Shown here piece after piece: positions 18,303 to 28,464 of a DNA stretch of 64,000 nt. Each line of letters opens with the position of its first letter. Position 1 is the first letter of the stretch. Both the position numbers and the translations under genes were made by a program. The notes beneath the pieces are model-generated. The model saw nothing but the letters and a program-made list of their open reading frames with translations. It was not told the DNA's origin and searched no databases. This DNA is from Caldilineaceae bacterium (GTDB lineage Bacteria > Chloroflexota > Anaerolineae > Caldilineales > Caldilineaceae): NCBI GenBank assembly GCA_022842065.1, contig JALHQH010000054.1, forward strand, positions 20,433 through 84,432, written 5' to 3'.

Positions 18303-19298
18303 TTAAGCCCCACCCGTCGCCCGCAACAAGGTCTCCTGCACCAGCAACTCGTGGGACAGTGGTCGATCCGGCGGTTGCTCGCCGCGCAAGGTGGCGACAA
18401 AGGCGGCCAACTCAGCCTCGTACATGTCCTGGCGCGACTGCGTGGGCAGTTGGATCATGTGGACGCCCTTTTCGTAGCCGCCGGCCCCTTCTTCCAGACA
18501 CAGTCGCAAGACGCGCGCCGGTTCAAAGGGATCGACGATGATCGCGCTGCCACGACTGCCATAGACCTCAAAGCGGCGGGCCATGGGCCGCGGCTCCATC
18601 GCCGAGATATCGACAAAGGCAATACCCCGTTCAAATTCAAAGACGCCCAAGGTGTTGTCGTGGAAAGCAGGCACAACGCCGGTGTCATTGCGCAAGACGG
18701 CGCTTACCCTCGTCGGTCGCCCTTGCAGCCAGACAACTTGATCGAGCATGTGGCCACCCAAATCATAGAAGATGCCGCCATGATGAACGCTAATCACTTC
18801 CCGTTGTTCCACCGTCAGATTGGTGGACATATGGGCGCGCACCGAGTAAATGTCGCCCAATACGCCCCCTTTGACCCACTCGGCGATTTGGCGAAAGCCG
18901 TGATGGTAGCGGAACATGTAGCCCATCTGGATCAGCAACCCTTGGGCTTCGGCCATTGCGATCACCTGTTGCCACTGCGCCCAATTGTCACCGGCCGGCT
19001 TGTCATACCAGACATGTTTGCCCGCGGCGACAATCGCTTCGGTGTGGTTGAGACTCTCACTGTTCCAGCCTTCTGATGCCACGGCGACAATCGTGGGATC
19101 GTCCAGCAATTCCCCCGCGTGAGTAAACCAAACGGCATCTCGAAAGGCCGAATCAGACTGGTGCAACTCGCGACGGCGCTCGGGGTCTGGCTCATAGACG
19201 CCGACCACCTCGACATTGGGGTTTTTAACCATTGCCAGATATTTGCCCTCGGCATGGCCGTGGCGTGTACCATATTGGGCCATACGAATTTTGGTCAT
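18303..19298 (-). CDS. Gfo/Idh/MocA family oxidoreductase
   Basis: The second dehydrogenase of this family, 331 aa. Its nucleotide loop is atypical (QYGTRHGHA, near 8-16, instead of GxGxxG), and the catalytic lysine motif is YDKPAG rather than EKP. HHGGIFYDLGGHMLDQ holds the active-site His/Asp pair of the C-terminal domain. These variants occur in a recognisable subgroup of the family. It is upstream of the 17.0-18.3 kb dehydrogenase on the same strand and downstream of putA, separated from it by a cluster of hairpins. Confidence 0.88.
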   Translation of the reverse strand: MTKIRMAQYGTRHGHAEGKYLAMVKNPNVEVVGVYEPDPERRRELHQSDSAFRDAVWFTHAGELLDDPTIVAVASEGWNSESLNHTEAIVAAGKHVWYDKPAGDNWAQWQQVIAMAEAQGLLIQMGYMFRYHHGFRQIAEWVKGGVLGDIYSVRAHMSTNLTVEQREVISVHHGGIFYDLGGHMLDQVVWLQGRPTRVSAVLRNDTGVVPAFHDNTLGVFEFERGIAFVDISAMEPRPMARRFEVYGSRGSAIIVDPFEPARVLRLCLEEGAGGYEKGVHMIQLPTQSRQDMYEAELAAFVATLRGEQPPDRPLSHELLVQETLLRATGGA

Positions 19299-19336
19299 AC
19301 GTCTTCTCGTTTCCTCTTTGGTTTTGTGTGTGATCG

Positions 19337-19409
19337 TTCCACGCTCTGCGTGGAATGAAAATTAGGGCGCTCTGCGCCCGATGTTGTGCCCACGCTCAGC
19401 GTGGGCACA
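19337..19409. repeat. Three consecutive short hairpins
   Basis: Three perfect hairpins stand in a row between putA and the next gene: TTCCACGC-TCT-GCGTGGAA (19337-19355), GGGCGC-TCT-GCGCCC (19365-19379) and TGTGCCCACGCT-C-AGCGTGGGCACA (19385-19409). The first two share a CTCTGCG loop. They lie just after the putA stop and would be able to terminate or stabilise its transcript. Confidence 0.75.
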
Positions 19410-19413
19410 AGTC

Positions 19414-22400
19414 TTACTGTAACAAATTGCCATAGCGATGCATCGTTTGGGAGATCGCCTGCTCGCGCAAATACCAGCGTAACTCCAGGCGGCCATTGGC
19501 GACGACCGGGGCGTCGATCACCGCGACGTTGCTCGCATGGGCAGCCTGTAACAATGGTGGGGAGAGGGGGGTGACGGTGCGCAAGCGATCATAGGCCTGG
19601 GTGGCGGTCAAACGCGCGGCCAAGCCGGCCTCATCTTCTTCGATCACAAAAAGATTGTTTTCCTCAGCCAACCAGGCCCATTCGACTAGCACCGCGGGGG
19701 CCAGGCTAACGGTGAGCGTCTGCCCAGTGGTACGCACCGCCAGCAAAACCTGTGCCACCGCCAGTGGGTCGGCCCCTGTTGCAATGCGCAAGAGCAGCCC
19801 GCGACAAGGTCGATAGCGCAGAATATTCGCTTCCCCTAAAACTTGGCTGGGATCATGCTCCTGGCTAAAATGGCTCTGCCACGCCCAACGATAGCTGCCG
19901 GCGGCGGTGGCCAAACGCTGTTTTGCGCCGGTATCGTCAACCATTGCGCCACAGCGCGCCAACAGGAGCACTAACGCTGGGGAGAGTTCACTCTGCTGGG
20001 GGGGCTGATCAACCTGCTGCCATTGCATCAACTGTAAAACGTAGTTAGGTCCACCCGCTTTGGCCCCCGGCCCGACCGTCGAACCCTTCCAGCCGCCAAA
20101 GGGCTGCCGCTGCACAATCGCCCCGGTAATGTGGCGGTTGATATAGGCGTTACCGATCTGTACGCGCTCCTTCCAATAAGTGATCTCGCGGTCATCCAGG
20201 CTGTGGATGCCACCGGTCAAACCAAAGGGCACCGCGTTGGCCAGCGCAATCGCCTCGTCCAGGGTCGTCGCACGCATGAGTCCCAGCACCGGTCCAAAAC
20301 ACTCGATCTGGTGGAAGAAGGAACCAGGTTGGACGCCAAGTTTGATCCCCGGCGACCAAAGTTGGGGATTCGCTGCCGACGGTTGTGGTTCCAGTAACCA
20401 CTCTTCCCCTTCATCGAGTGTGGTGAGCGCACGTTGCAACTTGTCGCTGGGCGGCTGGGTAAGCGGCGTGATCAGCGCCGCGGGGTTCCAGGCCGCATCA
20501 ACCCGCAAACTGGCCGCAGCATCGCGCAACTGACGGCGGAAGGCCGGGTCGTCGTAGACTTCGGCTTCACAGATCGCCAGACTCGCCGCCGAACATTTCT
20601 GGCCGTTGTGCCCAAAGGCGGAGCGCACCAGATCCTTGATCGCCTGATCCTGGTCGGCCAGGGCGGTGATGATCAGGCTGTTCTTGCCACTGGTTTCGGC
20701 AAAAAGGCGCAGCGTTGGCTTCCAGCCCAGGAAGAGGCGGGCCGTCTCAATGCTGCCGGTCAAAATCACCGCGGCGACACGTTCATCGGTGACCAGGGCC
20801 TGACCGACTTCATTATCAGGACAAGGCAAAAATTGTAGCACCCCCTGGGGAATGCCCGCCGTCCAGAGTGCTTGGGCCAATTGCCAACCGACCAGCACCG
20901 CTTCGGGGGCCGGCTTGAGGATCACACTGTTACCCGCCATCAGCGCAGCCAGCACCCCACCCGCTGGAATCGCCAGCGGGAAGTTCCACGGTGGGGTCAC
21001 GACGACCACCCCCAAGCCCGTGCCCTGACAATCGGCCAACTTAGCTTGGTCATCCAGCGCATGGGCATAGTAGCGCGCAAAGTCAACCGCCTCGGAGACT
21101 TCCGCATCAGCCTCAAGCACGGTCTTGGCGGTGTCGAGGATCATCGCACCGATCAGTTCGCCACGTTGGCGCGCCAATGCGGCGGCGACCGCCAGTAAGA
21201 GCCGTTTGCGTTCAGCCACCGAGCTTGCCTGCCACGTCACCTGCGCCGCAACCGCCACCTGCAACGCCTGATCAACCTGCTGGGCATCGGCCTCGCTATA
21301 GTGATAGGCGATCTGTCCAGGTCGTGACGGATCATGGCCTTCACCCTGGCTTACACCTGCGACCAGTGTGTCGCCGATTTGTAAAGGAATCGGATCAATC
21401 ACACGTTCACGCCAGGCGGCAAAAATTGCTTTGGCCCAGGCAACATTGGCCGGCAGCGAAAAATCGGTATCCGCGGTGTTGGCAAACGGTTGGTCCAACC
21501 CCGCCCCTTGCTCGGTGCGCCGATCTTGGGTGCGCCGGGGCTGATCGCTGACTGTCTCGATTTGGGTACAGGCGGCGAGAAACCGATCACGCTGACGATT
21601 CCAGGCGGGTGTACCTGGTTCCAGCCCAAAGAGATCGTGGAGAAAGTTTTCGGGCGCAGTATTTTCATCCAAGCGGCGAACGAGATAAGCAATCGCGCTG
21701 TGGAAATCTTCGGCCTTGACGACGGGGGCGTAAAGGAGCAGCCCGTCGGCTGCCTGTTGCACGGCGCGCGCCTGGTGATTCGCCATGCCTTCCAACATCT
21801 CGAACTCGATCCCGTCCTTCACGCCGCGTTCATCACGCAGCAGCAGCGCATAAGCCACATCAAAGAGGTTGTGGCTGGCGACGCCAAGGTTGACGGCGTG
21901 AATGCGCGCGGGTTGACAGCCATAGGCAACCATCCGTTTAAAGTTAGCATCGACATCAAGTTTGCGGTTGTAAGGGGCCTGCTCCCAGCCATGTAAGGCC
22001 GCTTCGACGCGTTCCATTGCCAGGTTGGCCCCTTTGACAATGCGCACTTTGATCGGCGCACCACCACGGTTTACGCGATCCAGTGCCCAATCGGTCAACT
22101 GGCGCTGGGCCAAATGCGCATCGGGCAGATAAGCTTGCAACACAATGCCGGCGCGCAGCCGCATAAACTCGGTTTCATCGAGCACTTGGCAGAAGGCGGC
22201 CATCGTCAAATGCAGATCGCGATATTCCTCCATATCCAGGTTGATAAACTTGGGGCTTGTGCGCCCATCCGGTTGACTGTAAAGATGGGCCAACGCCTGA
22301 CGGTAAAGCGCGCTCAGCCGTTCTTTGACGAGATCAACGGTGGCGTCAAAGGCAACCAGATTGATCTGGCTGACAATTGACGAGACTTTGACTGAAATGT

Positions 22401-22953
22401 ATTCGACATCGGGTCGGGCTAGCAGGTCGAGATAGGCTTGCAGCCGCCGTTTTGCCTCTTCTTCGCCAAGGATGGCTTCGCCCAACTGGTTGAGGTTGAG
22501 CCGCGTGCCGCCCTGTCGGCGCTTTTGCAGATAACGGCGCAACTCCGCCTCTTCGCCGGGCAAGATCACCGTGCGTGTCTCCTGGCGCAGGCGGGCAACC
22601 AGCGGCGGGACGACCATACTGGGCAAATAGTGGGCCAGTACCCCGCCCAGGTTGAGCGCGCTGCGTTCCCACCATTCCATATAACCGGGCGCGCCATAGC
22701 GGTCAAGCAGGTGGCGCAACTGATCGGCGACGCGGGCGGGGCGGTGGCTGCGAAAGGCCTGGTCGGATAGGGCAATCGTCAACGCTTTGCCGCGCGGGTC
22801 ATCCATCATGCGCGCGATCTTCTGCGCCTGGTCGCGTTCGGCGTCGCTCTGGTTGGCTTTGGCCGCGGCGAGCAGTTCCTGCGCCAGGGCGACAGCGCGC
22901 GCCGGTAGTGCCGATTGGCCGCTGGGTGGGGGGATGGGTGAGCCTTGAGCCAT
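19414..22953 (-). CDS. putA: Bifunctional proline dehydrogenase / L-glutamate gamma-semialdehyde dehydrogenase
   Basis: Oxidises proline to glutamate in two steps: an FAD-dependent proline dehydrogenase followed by an NAD-dependent aldehyde dehydrogenase in one 1179-residue chain. The ATG at 22953 follows GGAGG. The PRODH barrel is at about 90-460, with VEYISVKVSS (183-192), VRIVKGANLAMER (303-315) and EFEMLEGM (383-390). The ALDH part has PPWNF (654-658), TGS (732-734), catalytic E753 in ETSGKN and C787 in GQKCSA. A C-terminal extension (about 1020-1179) follows. The N-terminal DNA-binding domain of E. coli PutA is missing, so it should not repress its own gene. A 147-bp MITE lies 44 bp upstream of the start. 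Confidence 0.95.
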   Translation of the reverse strand: MAQGSPIPPPSGQSALPARAVALAQELLAAAKANQSDAERDQAQKIARMMDDPRGKALTIALSDQAFRSHRPARVADQLRHLLDRYGAPGYMEWWERSALNLGGVLAHYLPSMVVPPLVARLRQETRTVILPGEEAELRRYLQKRRQGGTRLNLNQLGEAILGEEEAKRRLQAYLDLLARPDVEYISVKVSSIVSQINLVAFDATVDLVKERLSALYRQALAHLYSQPDGRTSPKFINLDMEEYRDLHLTMAAFCQVLDETEFMRLRAGIVLQAYLPDAHLAQRQLTDWALDRVNRGGAPIKVRIVKGANLAMERVEAALHGWEQAPYNRKLDVDANFKRMVAYGCQPARIHAVNLGVASHNLFDVAYALLLRDERGVKDGIEFEMLEGMANHQARAVQQAADGLLLYAPVVKAEDFHSAIAYLVRRLDENTAPENFLHDLFGLEPGTPAWNRQRDRFLAACTQIETVSDQPRRTQDRRTEQGAGLDQPFANTADTDFSLPANVAWAKAIFAAWRERVIDPIPLQIGDTLVAGVSQGEGHDPSRPGQIAYHYSEADAQQVDQALQVAVAAQVTWQASSVAERKRLLLAVAAALARQRGELIGAMILDTAKTVLEADAEVSEAVDFARYYAHALDDQAKLADCQGTGLGVVVVTPPWNFPLAIPAGGVLAALMAGNSVILKPAPEAVLVGWQLAQALWTAGIPQGVLQFLPCPDNEVGQALVTDERVAAVILTGSIETARLFLGWKPTLRLFAETSGKNSLIITALADQDQAIKDLVRSAFGHNGQKCSAASLAICEAEVYDDPAFRRQLRDAAASLRVDAAWNPAALITPLTQPPSDKLQRALTTLDEGEEWLLEPQPSAANPQLWSPGIKLGVQPGSFFHQIECFGPVLGLMRATTLDEAIALANAVPFGLTGGIHSLDDREITYWKERVQIGNAYINRHITGAIVQRQPFGGWKGSTVGPGAKAGGPNYVLQLMQWQQVDQPPQQSELSPALVLLLARCGAMVDDTGAKQRLATAAGSYRWAWQSHFSQEHDPSQVLGEANILRYRPCRGLLLRIATGADPLAVAQVLLAVRTTGQTLTVSLAPAVLVEWAWLAEENNLFVIEEDEAGLAARLTATQAYDRLRTVTPLSPPLLQAAHASNVAVIDAPVVANGRLELRWYLREQAISQTMHRYGNLLQ

Positions 22954-22995
22954 AATAACCTCCGAACAATACGAAGTAGGATTGAAATCCCCTGC

Positions 22996-23146
22996 TATAC
23001 CCAATTCAGAATGATAACCGTAGATTCGCCCAGCGTGCGTCGCACTGACCACGGCATCTAACGGCGTGGAAACAACTGTTGGTCAGTGCGACGCACGCGA
23101 TCCGAGTTGCTATCCAAACCCCCGTTCTCAACTTGACTTCAGTATA
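22996..23146. mobile_element. 147-bp MITE, copy A, with TA target duplication
   Basis: The element spans 22998-23144 and is flanked by TA (22996-22997 and 23145-23146). Its ends are TACCCAATTCAG and the complement of TACTGAAGTCAAG. The centre is a long inverted repeat, GTGCGTCGCACTGACC with its complement. It is the same length and is alignable throughout with copy B at 33597-33743. It carries no gene. A TA duplication and a TACT-type terminus suggest mobilisation by an IS630/Tc1-mariner transposase encoded elsewhere. Confidence 0.85.
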
Positions 23147-23176
23147 ACCGTGAGCAGTCGCCGCAGCGACTGTGGG

Positions 23177-23380
23177 CTACCAGCGATCTGACTGCTGATA
23201 TTGGATGGCCCCCACCACCCCACAAAATAGCCCCACGACCGACAGCGCATACGCAAGAAAACTGAGCAGAAAGCTACTCTCCAGCAGCTCTAGCACCAGT
23301 GCAAAACTAAGGCCGAAGCCCAGCAAGACGAGCACGCCCCCGATGATGATTAGCCGTAATGGATTGGTAATTCGCCGCAT
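23177..23380 (-). CDS. Small two-helix membrane protein, unknown function
   Basis: A 67-residue protein with a basic start (MRRITNPLR), two predicted membrane helices (about 10-32 and 36-59) and a short polar end. The amino-acid make-up is that of a real membrane protein, but no ribosome site stands out and no family is recognised with certainty. It lies between the MITE upstream of putA and a CCTCACCCC palindrome, so it is transcriptionally isolated. Confidence 0.55.
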   Translation of the reverse strand: MRRITNPLRLIIIGGVLVLLGFGLSFALVLELLESSFLLSFLAYALSVVGLFCGVVGAIQYQQSDRW

Positions 23381-23419
23381 AATGGGTCCGCGCTGGGTAA
23401 TCTGACTTGTAATAATTCA

Positions 23420-23509
23420 CCTCACCCCCGGCCCCTCTCCAAATTGGAGAGGGGAGAAAGATACTTACAAGTCCCCTCTCCAATTTGGAGAGGGGATTTA
23501 GGGGTGAGG
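23420..23509. repeat. CCTCACCCC-type palindromic repeat
   Basis: Outer arms CCTCACCCC (23420-23428) and GGGGTGAGG (23501-23509) enclose two palindromes, CCCCTCTCCAAATTGGAGAGG (23432-) and CCCCTCTCCAATTTGGAGAGG (23473-). It sits just downstream of the ATPase gene at 23533. Confidence 0.75.
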
Positions 23510-23532
23510 TTAAACAACCTGAATCGTTGCCT

Positions 23533-24591
23533 TTACTCTTCATAAAGCCAGCAAGCCGCCGTATGCTTCGGCTCCGGCGTAAAGTCGGGGGGGATTTGCA
23601 CTTCGCACACGCCGGCAATCGCCTGGTGACAGCGCGGGTGGAAGCGACAGCCGGGGGGGGGATTGATCAGGTTTGGCGGTTCGCCAGGCGGGACGATACG
23701 CAGTTCCGTCGCATTGTGGGCGTCCGGGTCGGGGATGGCGGCCAGCAAAGCCGCGGTGTAGGGATGGTACGCATTGCGCAAGAGGTCATCGACCCCAGCT
23801 TTTTCGATCAGTTTGCCCGCATACATCACAAAGATCCGCTCAGAAAAGTAGCGCACGGTCGAAAGGTCGTGGGTAATATAGAGCACGGCCAGGTTGTGCG
23901 AGCGCTGTAAACCCTGCAAAAGCCGCAAAATTTCGACGCGCACCGACGCATCTAACATCGAGACCGGTTCATCGGCCACGATCAGCTTGGGACGCAGGAT
24001 CATGGCGCGGGCGACGACCACGCGCTGCTGCTGTCCACCGCTTAACATGTGCGGGAACTTGGTCAGAAAGTCATCCACCGGTGTGAGCCGTACCTCTTCC
24101 ATCACCTCGTGAATGCGTTGTGCCCGTGTTTTGGCGTTCTTTTCGCCCTGTACCAGCAGCGGTTCCTCTAGAATCCGCCGAATGTTCATAAAGGGTGCCA
24201 GCGCGCCAAAGGGATCTTGCTGGACATACCCGACCTGTGCGCGATAACGGCGCAAGCCGCTTCGATCCAATGCACGCAGGGGTTGCCCTTCAAAGACGAT
24301 GTCGCCTTTGGTTGGTTTGTGCAGCCCCAGAATCGTCTTCATCAGGCTGGATTTGCCACACCCGCTCTCACCCACCACGGCGACGGCTTCCCCCGCGTGC
24401 AGGTTGAAGCTCACGCCATCTACCGCGCGGACAAAACCGGCGTGCCCAAAGCCCCAACGCCGCAGTTCAAACCAGGTATGCACATCCTGCACGGAAAGTA
24501 ACGGTGCGACTTGATCAGACCTACGATCCGGCGCGGTTACGGTCGTCGGTTCCCACCTCACACGGCCCCCTGTTTTGTTAATTGCGTACAA
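23533..24591 (-). CDS. Peptide-type ABC transporter ATPase (OppF family), operon 2
   Basis: The second ATPase of the importer encoded at 23.5-31 kb, 352 aa. It has Walker A GESGCGKS, Q-loop QQDPFGALAPF, signature LSGGQQQR, Walker B LIVADEP and a His-loop ITHDLST. The oligopeptide C-terminal domain holds GCRFHPRCHQAIAGVC and a terminal CWLYEE. The start used is TTG at 24591; a GTG at 24561 is an alternative and neither has a strong ribosome site. A 304-bp gap containing a palindromic repeat separates it from the other ATPase gene. Confidence 0.9.
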   Translation of the reverse strand: MYAINKTGGRVRWEPTTVTAPDRRSDQVAPLLSVQDVHTWFELRRWGFGHAGFVRAVDGVSFNLHAGEAVAVVGESGCGKSSLMKTILGLHKPTKGDIVFEGQPLRALDRSGLRRYRAQVGYVQQDPFGALAPFMNIRRILEEPLLVQGEKNAKTRAQRIHEVMEEVRLTPVDDFLTKFPHMLSGGQQQRVVVARAMILRPKLIVADEPVSMLDASVRVEILRLLQGLQRSHNLAVLYITHDLSTVRYFSERIFVMYAGKLIEKAGVDDLLRNAYHPYTAALLAAIPDPDAHNATELRIVPPGEPPNLINPPPGCRFHPRCHQAIAGVCEVQIPPDFTPEPKHTAACWLYEE

Positions 24592-24703
24592 ATTTTATTT
24601 TTCATGGTGCTACCTTGGACACTGTTGGCGAACTTCTGATAGTTTACCGCTCAGAGGGGAACCCTAACCCTCACTGCCATTAAGGTAAGGGTGGGCCGAT
24701 CTA

Positions 24704-24808
24704 CCTCACCCCCTGACCCCTCTCCGCGCCGGAGAGGCGGAGAATTGCTCCCCTCTCCAATTTGGAGAGGTTCCCAAAGGCGGGTACCCACTGGGTGCAA
24801 GGGTGAGG
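24704..24808. repeat. CCTCACCCC-type repeat between the two ATPase genes
   Basis: Outer arms CCTCACCCC (24704-24712) and GGGTGAGG (24801-24808) with the internal CCCCTCTCC and GGAGAGG modules of the 23420 element. An extra TACCCACTGGGTGCAAG stretch precedes the right arm. The rest of 24592-24895 shows no gene. Confidence 0.7.
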
Positions 24809-24895
24809 TCGTTTAACTTAATCGCAGTGTCCCTCTGGGTTCCCCTCCGAGCAAGCAGCAAATATTTAACCCAACAGAATTGTGTTAATCCTGTC

Positions 24896-25885
24896 CTAGC
24901 TCATTGCATGGCTCTTTTCCTCGGTTCCATCGGCGTAGAGCCAGCACTGGACCGACCGGCCCTCGGTAGTAATCACCGGCGGCGTTTCGGCACAGCGCGC
25001 AAAACGCGCCGGGCAACGTTCGGCAAAGCGGCAGCCGGTGGGCAAGTTGAGCAAACTCGGCGGCTGGCCGGAAATGAAGTCTGGTTCGGCGACCTGGCGC
25101 AGTTTGGGCACGCTGGCCAACAGCTTTTGCGAATAGGGATGCTGGGGCGCGGCGAAAAAGCGGGCCGCATCACTGACTTCGATGATCTGCCCCGCATACA
25201 TCACCGCGACCCGGTCGGCCAACTCGCTAGAGGTGGCAATGTCGTGGGTGATGAGGATAAAACTGGTCTTCGCTTCCCACTTGATGCGTTTGAGGACATT
25301 CATAATGTTGGCCTGGGTCAGCACATCCAGTGCCGAAGTCGGCTCGTCCAGGATGATCAGATCGGGGTTGGTGATCAGCGCCATGGCAATTGCCGTGCGC
25401 TGCCGCATCCCACCGCTGAGCTCAAAAGCATAACGGTTCAGGAAATCGACGGGGACGCCCACATTTTGGAAAACTGCCCGCGCCCGTGCCCACGCGTCCT
25501 CGCGACTTAGATTAGTGTGGGTCAGCAGCGGCTCGGTAATCTGGTCACCCACTTTCAACACCGGGTTGAGCGAGTTCATGGCGGCCTGTGGCACTAGCGA
25601 GATCTTTGACCAGCGCACCTCGCGACGGAAGTTTTCTTCGCTCAAGGCTGACACGTTCTGTCCGTTTAAGGTCATCGTGCCGGAATAGCGCTCGACGTTA
25701 TTCGGCAGCAGGCGCAACAAGGCCCGGGTCAGCGAGGTTTTGCCGCACCCCGACTCGCCCAGGATCACCACCGCTTCGTTATGCCCCATCGTAAAATTGA
25801 CGCCATCGACGGCCTTGACGATGCCTTGGCGCGTCCGGTAATAGAGCCGCAGATCGTCAAGGCGCAACAGGGTTTCGTTTGCCAT
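24896..25885 (-). CDS. Peptide-type ABC transporter ATPase (OppD family), operon 2
   Basis: The first ATPase of operon 2, 329 aa from the ATG at 25885 (MANETLL). It has Walker [10 protein letters not shown]-loop VPQAAMNSLNP, signature LSGGMRQR, Walker B LIILDEPTSALD and His-loop ITHDIATS. The C-terminal domain contains GCRFAERCPARFARC. It starts 4 bp after the permease C stop, so it is cotranscribed with the permeases. Confidence 0.92.
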   Translation of the reverse strand: MANETLLRLDDLRLYYRTRQGIVKAVDGVNFTMGHNEAVVILGESGCGKTSLTRALLRLLPNNVERYSGTMTLNGQNVSALSEENFRREVRWSKISLVPQAAMNSLNPVLKVGDQITEPLLTHTNLSREDAWARARAVFQNVGVPVDFLNRYAFELSGGMRQRTAIAMALITNPDLIILDEPTSALDVLTQANIMNVLKRIKWEAKTSFILITHDIATSSELADRVAVMYAGQIIEVSDAARFFAAPQHPYSQKLLASVPKLRQVAEPDFISGQPPSLLNLPTGCRFAERCPARFARCAETPPVITTEGRSVQCWLYADGTEEKSHAMS

Positions 25886-25889
25886 CGGC

Positions 25890-27217
25890 TTAGCTATCTC
25901 GCAATCTGGGGTTGAAGACGCGGTCCAAGGTAAAGCCGACCATCGCAAAGCCCAAGCCCGTTAACATGAGCAGAGCGGACGGTTCGAGTACCCAATAATA
26001 TTGGCCCTGAAAGAGCGCGCCATTAGCCCTGGCATCACTCAAGATTTTGCCCCAGGTCGGTAAGATCGGATCACCCAGCCCCAGAATCGAGAGCGTCGCC
26101 TCGGTGAAAACCACCCCGGGAATCGCCCCAACCAGGCCAGGAATCAAGGTGGGGATAATGCGGGGAATCATGTAGCGCGTGACGATGCGCCAGCTGCCGG
26201 CACCGTAAGTCTGCGCCGCTTCGATGTAGGGTGCTTCCTTGATCTGGAGAAAGAGCGCCCGCGACGATTTGATGCCGGAGCCAAAGATGCCGAGCAAGGT
26301 TAAGACGCCAAACATCACCCAGATGCTCTTGGAGTAGAAGGTGCCGACCATAATCAGAATCGAGAGGCTGGGCAGAATCATGTTGACTTCGGTAATGCGC
26401 TGAATGAGCGCATCAAGCCACCCACCAAACCAGACGCCAACCGCCGCAATTATTAGGGTGGTGAAGCTGGAAACCACCGACACCAACAAACCTAGCGCCA
26501 GCGCAATTGGCGCGCCCCATAACAGGGCAACCGTCAAGTCGCGCCGCCGGTGATCTGTCCCTGCCAGCCCATAAAGCTGCCCATAGGCGATAAATTTGGC
26601 GTCGATCGCGGCCTCTTCTTCAAAGAGCAGACCAGCGGCCTCTAATGTGTAGGTGCCATGCAGCGGTGTGGGCTCTGCCGCTGCGGGATCGCCAAAGAGC
26701 ACCTGCATGGTCGGTTGATCCGCAAAGCGGCGCGCCAAGCGCTCATCTTGCGAGGCATAATAGGTGGCACTGCCCTGCACCGTCAGGTCATTTAGCTGGA
26801 TCTCACGCCCGTCGGGGGTGCGCCAGGTGAGGGTAACGTGCGGGCGTTTTTCTACAAACTTGGCATCGAAAAAGAGCGCAACCTCTTGCGGAAAGCCATC
26901 ATAGGGATAGTCAAAGGTGAAGGCAAAGATGACATCAGTCATCGCAGCGGAGAGCGCTGTCTGCACTTTGAGATCCGGTGTGCGGCGGCTATCCAAGACA
27001 ATCGTGTCGGGCAGATTGACGCCGGGCAGCAGATTGTACCAACTGGGCCGGGCATTCTTGGGGGCCTCTTGCCAGACTTCCTCGCCACCACGCCAGAGCC
27101 GAATCGCTTCATTATAGGGCAGTGCAATCGGGGCATAGACGGCCAGCGCGACTAGCAGCAGCACGATCAACGTGCCGAAACCCGCCGATGGATAACGCCA
27201 CAACAGAATGAGGATTC

Positions 27218-27221
<4 letters not shown>
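25890..27221 (-). CDS. ABC transporter permease (DppC family) with large extracytoplasmic insertion, operon 2
   Basis: A channel subunit of 443 aa, well above the roughly 300 of typical DppC. The extra length is one block: after membrane helix 1 (about 16-34), residues 35-225 form a soluble domain with beta-rich, carbohydrate-binding-like composition (VTLTWRTPDGREIQLNDL, HGTYTLEAAG). The remaining helices form the usual BPD_transp_1 core ending GLGFAMVGFTLDRVFNPRLRDS. The insertion would face outward and could contact the binding protein or substrate. Its start overlaps the permease B stop by 4 bp (ATGA). Confidence 0.88.
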
Positions 27222-28372
<1,151 letters not shown>

Positions 28373-28400
28373 GAGCTATCGTCCATTGTTATCCTTGTTT

Positions 28401-28458
28401 ACCCCCTCCCAGCCCGGTTGCCTTCTAGGCGCGAAGTCGGGGGAGGCTGGGAGGGGGT
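28401..28458. repeat. GC-rich inverted repeat between binding protein and permease B, operon 2
   Basis: Arms ACCCCCTCCCAGCC (28401-28414) and its complement (28445-28458) are separated by 30 bp. It stands just after the binding-protein stop, the same place as the AT-rich palindrome of operon 1. Confidence 0.7.
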
Positions 28459-28464
28459 GAATGA

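Noticed and set aside
22954..23052. A longer N-terminus for PutA
   Set aside because: The extension is translated from the MITE end; GGAGG marks the ATG at 22953.
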